From Nocardioides dongkuii (GTDB lineage Bacteria; Actinomycetota; Actinomycetes; Propionibacteriales; Nocardioidaceae): a stretch of 64,000 bases of DNA. Under the pieces are notes generated by a model. It saw only the letters and a program-made list of their open reading frames with translations. It had not been told where the DNA came from and ran no database searches. Of the stretch, positions 61,806-64,000 are shown one piece after another. The translations under genes and the position numbers were made by a program. How positions within the stretch are numbered: the first letter of the stretch is position 1; every line of letters starts with the position of its first letter. Location of the stretch: the NCBI RefSeq assembly GCF_014127485.1, contig NZ_CP059903.1, positions 186,001 to 250,000 on the forward strand, in the 5' to 3' direction.

Positions 61806-62908
61806 GCGGGGTCCTCCTGGAGAACGGGGGCGGGGACGGGGGCGGGGGCGTCCGGGGTGAGGGCGACCATCGCCTCGACCCGGGCGAGCAGGGCGGTCTT
61901 GTCGGAGTCGTCGAGCCAGCAGGCCTCGACGGCGCTGCGGGTGAACGTCGCGAGCTGGTCGCGGCGGTAGCCCAGGGCGTGGGCGAGGACGCGGTAGTCG
62001 TGGGTCGGGTCGGTGCCGAACATCGGCGGGTCGTCGGAGTCGATCGTCACCAGCAGGCCGGCGTCGACCATCTCGGCGATCCGGCGGTGGCTGCCGTCGC
62101 CGCTGCCGGAGTAGCGGCCGATGTCGCTGCTGACCGGCGTGCAGGTGAAGGGCACCCGCTCCTCGACGCACCGGCGGGTGAGGGCCGGGTCGTCGACGAC
62201 GTGGTAGCCGTGGTCGATCCGGCTGCAGCCGAGCTCGTCGAGGAGCACCTCGACGTGGCGGGGCGGCCCGGACTCCGAGTGCGCCGTACGCCGCAGGCCG
62301 TGGCGCGCGGCGAGCCGGTAGGCCTCCACGAACCTCCCGGGCGGGCCGTTGACCTCGGCGTAGTCCAGGCCGATGCCGAGCACCTCGTCGGCGCGGTGCT
62401 CGACGACCTGCTCGACGAGCTCCACCGCGGCCGCGCCGCTGCGCTCACGGCAGATGCCGACGACGAAGGTGGCCCGGACGCCGGTGTCGGTCTCGGCGTC
62501 CCGGGCGCCGGCGAGGACCCCCTCGAGGAGGGTCGGGTACGGCACGCCGGCGTGGCCGGGCGGGCTGAGGTGCACCTCCCGGTAGAGCACCCCGTGGTCG
62601 GCGCCGCCCGTGGTGAGCGACTCGTAGGTCACCCGGTGGAAGTCGTCGGGGTCGCGGATCAGGGAGCCCACGACGTCCAGCACGCGGAGGAACTCGCCGA
62701 GGTCCTCGTAGCTGTGGTGGTCGTAGAGGTCCTCGGCCGACCGCTCGAGGGGTACGCCGTGCTTCCGGGCGAGCTCGGCGACGGTCTGCGGGGCCACGCT
62801 GCCGATCAGGTGGCAGTGCAGGCTGATCTTGGGCAGCGTCGCGACCATGGCGTCGATCGCCGGGTCGGTCGGCACCGGCGTCGACCAGGTGGTGCTGGGC
62901 CTCGTCAC
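61802..62908 (-). CDS. add: Adenosine/adenine deaminase
   Basis: 368 residues. Zinc-site motifs: SLHCHLIGS (H-x-H) near residue 30, TAHSESG (His region), IDHGYHVVDDPAL and TIDSDDPPMFGTD with the Asp pair. Converts adenosine to inosine or a related purine amine. Cotranscribed with the oxygenase; a hairpin and the transporter permeases lie upstream. Confidence 0.93.
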   Translation of the reverse strand: MTRPSTTWSTPVPTDPAIDAMVATLPKISLHCHLIGSVAPQTVAELARKHGVPLERSAEDLYDHHSYEDLGEFLRVLDVVGSLIRDPDDFHRVTYESLTTGGADHGVLYREVHLSPPGHAGVPYPTLLEGVLAGARDAETDTGVRATFVVGICRERSGAAAVELVEQVVEHRADEVLGIGLDYAEVNGPPGRFVEAYRLAARHGLRRTAHSESGPPRHVEVLLDELGCSRIDHGYHVVDDPALTRRCVEERVPFTCTPVSSDIGRYSGSGDGSHRRIAEMVDAGLLVTIDSDDPPMFGTDPTHDYRVLAHALGYRRDQLATFTRSAVEACWLDDSDKTALLARVEAMVALTPDAPAPVPAPVLQEDPA

Positions 62909-62954
62909 GGGGCTCCTTCGGGGGGTGGGGCGGACAGGTGGCAGGGGGCGGCCG

Positions 62955-63004
62955 GGGACGTCATACGAGGTGGTCGCTATCGCCGCCAGGTCGTATGACG
63001 TCCC
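62955..63004. terminator. Hairpin with perfect 14-base arms
   Basis: Arms GGGACGTCATACGA (62955-62968) and its inverse (62991-63004), loop 22 bases. It separates the permease stop from the deaminase start; likely transcription terminator of the transporter genes. Confidence 0.6.
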
Positions 63005-63040
63005 GGGCGGCGGCGGGCAGCGGGCAGGCGGCGGGGAGCC

Positions 63041-63892
63041 TCAGCCGTCCGTGGCGGACCGCCCGAACCTGCTGAGCACGGCGGCCTCGATGAGCTGGGC
63101 GACGAGGTAGAGCAGCAGCGCGGTGACGGTGACCACGACGACCAGCGCCCAGACACGGGCGTTCTGCGAGCGGCCGGCGGCGGAGACGACGGCGTACCCG
63201 ATGCCCTTGCCGGTGGCCAGCCACTCGGCGAGCAGGGCGCCGGTCAGCGCACCCGGCACCGCGATCCGCACGGAGGCGAACAGCGCCGGCAGCGCCGAGG
63301 GGAAGCCGACCCGGAGCAGCACGGTCGAGGGCGAGCCGCCGTACACGAGCACCAGGTCGCGCATCTGCGGCGAGACCGAGCGCAGCCCGAGGACGATGTT
63401 CACCAGGGCCGGGAAGAGCACGACGATGGCGCTCATGATCGCGACGATCGCGTAGCCGCGGCCGACGAGCAGGATCAGGATCGGGGCGAGCGCGATCAGC
63501 GGGACCGTCTGCAGGACCAGCGCGACCGGCATCACCGCGCCCTCGAGCATCCGGTAGCGGACCACGACCGCGGCGAGCACGATCGCTGTCAGCATCCCCG
63601 TGGCGAAGCCGATCCCGGCGTCGGTGAGGGTCTGCTGGAGGAGCGTCCAGATCTCGGCGCGCAGCTCGGCGGAGTCGTCCTCCCCGAAGAGGGTGGTCCA
63701 CACCTCGGCGGGTGTCTTGCCGACGTACGGCGAGACGTCCCAGACGCGCAGCGCGGCGATCCACAGCAGCACCACCACGGCCAGGACCAGCGCCATCGTC
63801 GCGACCTGGCGGACCACGGCGCGCAGGAAGGAGCCGGCCCGGCCGACGTCGGCGGCCGCGGGGCTCAGCGGGGTCAGCAGCTCGGTGCTCAC
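63041..63892 (-). CDS. ABC transporter permease, SsuC/TauC/ThiX type
   Basis: 283 residues from GTG 63892, overlapping the stop of the next permease (TGA 63889-63891). Six spans, with the EAA-type loop PQMRDLVLVYGGSPSTVLLRVGFPSALP. Family imports sulfonates, taurine, nitrate or thiamine/pyrimidine precursors. Near an adenosine deaminase a nucleobase or pyrimidine substrate is conceivable, but nothing decides it. No ATPase or binding protein is inside the window. Confidence 0.92.
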   Translation of the reverse strand: MSTELLTPLSPAAADVGRAGSFLRAVVRQVATMALVLAVVVLLWIAALRVWDVSPYVGKTPAEVWTTLFGEDDSAELRAEIWTLLQQTLTDAGIGFATGMLTAIVLAAVVVRYRMLEGAVMPVALVLQTVPLIALAPILILLVGRGYAIVAIMSAIVVLFPALVNIVLGLRSVSPQMRDLVLVYGGSPSTVLLRVGFPSALPALFASVRIAVPGALTGALLAEWLATGKGIGYAVVSAAGRSQNARVWALVVVVTVTALLLYLVAQLIEAAVLSRFGRSATDG

Positions 63893-64000
63893 GAGGCGGC
63901 TCCCCGCGACCAGGGGGTGACCAGCCGGGCGATCAGCCCGAACAGCGCGTAGCAGCCGCCGGCCAGGAGCGCGCAGCCGATGCCGACGGCCCAGGCCTGC
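63889..64000 (-). CDS. Second ABC permease, C-terminal end (5' part beyond the window)
   Basis: The minus frame that ends at TGA 63889-63891 gives 36 visible residues ending in ...IARLVTPWSRGAAS, preceded by a hydrophobic stretch (GCALLAGGCYALFGL). This resembles the last span and tail (RxLxPW) of SsuC-type permeases. It probably forms a heterodimer with the permease whose GTG overlaps its stop. Confidence 0.7.
   Translation of the reverse strand, partial: QAWAVGIGCALLAGGCYALFGLIARLVTPWSRGAAS

Overview
The window is a chromosomal segment of a very GC-rich, free-living actinobacterium. Supporting signs are the strong GC bias at third codon positions, many GTG starts, frequent ATGA/GTGA gene overlaps, leaderless promoters, an F420-type (deazaflavin-dependent) nitroreductase, MenB, and a DUF222-HNH protein. 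The style resembles Nocardioidaceae, but that placement is an inference from gene content and codon habit; no rRNA or other phylogenetic marker is present.

Region 1 (about 0.4-21.5 kb) is a plant-polysaccharide and sugar-utilisation island. It holds an MsmK-type ABC ATPase, a ThuA-like protein, a nucleoside hydrolase-like protein, two Gfo/Idh/MocA dehydrogenases, a phytanoyl-CoA dioxygenase-like oxygenase, a TIM-barrel sugar isomerase/epimerase, a large unassigned glycosidase-like protein and a medium-chain dehydrogenase. A LacI-family regulator, a complete sugar-binding lipoprotein/permease/permease set and a cupin isomerase-like protein follow. Then come a secreted GH10 xylanase, a Rieske protein, an amidohydrolase, an SDR and a GH51 arabinofuranosidase. 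Seven copies of one imperfect palindrome (core CGATTTG, left arm CAAA) lie upstream of the genes at 1.5, 1.7, 3.4, 11.4, 11.6, 17.5 and 18.1 kb. They tie most of this island into one likely LacI regulon and suggest that the distant ATPase energises the transporter.

Region 2 (21.6-29.0 kb) contains a two-gene one-carbon unit (MTHFR-like protein and methyltransferase) behind a possible 14-codon leaderless leader ORF. After it come an ABC exporter divergent from a two-component system, a small hypothetical protein and a DUF222-HNH protein. A cluster of inverted and direct repeats follows at 29.17-29.38 kb.

Region 3 (29.4-35.1 kb) is a lipid or CoA-ester unit: a TetR repressor facing an operon that encodes a 983-residue SRPBCC/thiolase-like/enoyl-CoA hydratase fusion, an acyl-CoA dehydrogenase and an SDR. 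A palindrome in the shared spacer is the likely operator.

Region 4 (35.1-47.3 kb) has a TspO-like membrane protein, a UvrA-like ABC ATPase, stress-type PRC-barrel/DUF2382 and membrane proteins, an alcohol dehydrogenase, an MFS transporter with a MarR regulator encoded tail-to-tail over the same DNA, a membrane adenylate cyclase, a SnoaL-like protein and a PGPGW protein.

Region 5 (47.5-56.6 kb) is recC-recB-recD plus an ACT-domain gene, bracketed by two composite hairpin-plus-palindrome elements. Region 6 (56.8-64 kb) carries the deazaflavin enzyme, menB, two VOC proteins, a short MarR-like protein, small membrane proteins, a rhodanese, a 2-oxoglutarate oxygenase/adenosine deaminase pair and two SsuC-type permeases, the last cut by the window edge. 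I saw no tRNA, rRNA, CRISPR array, prophage or insertion sequence.
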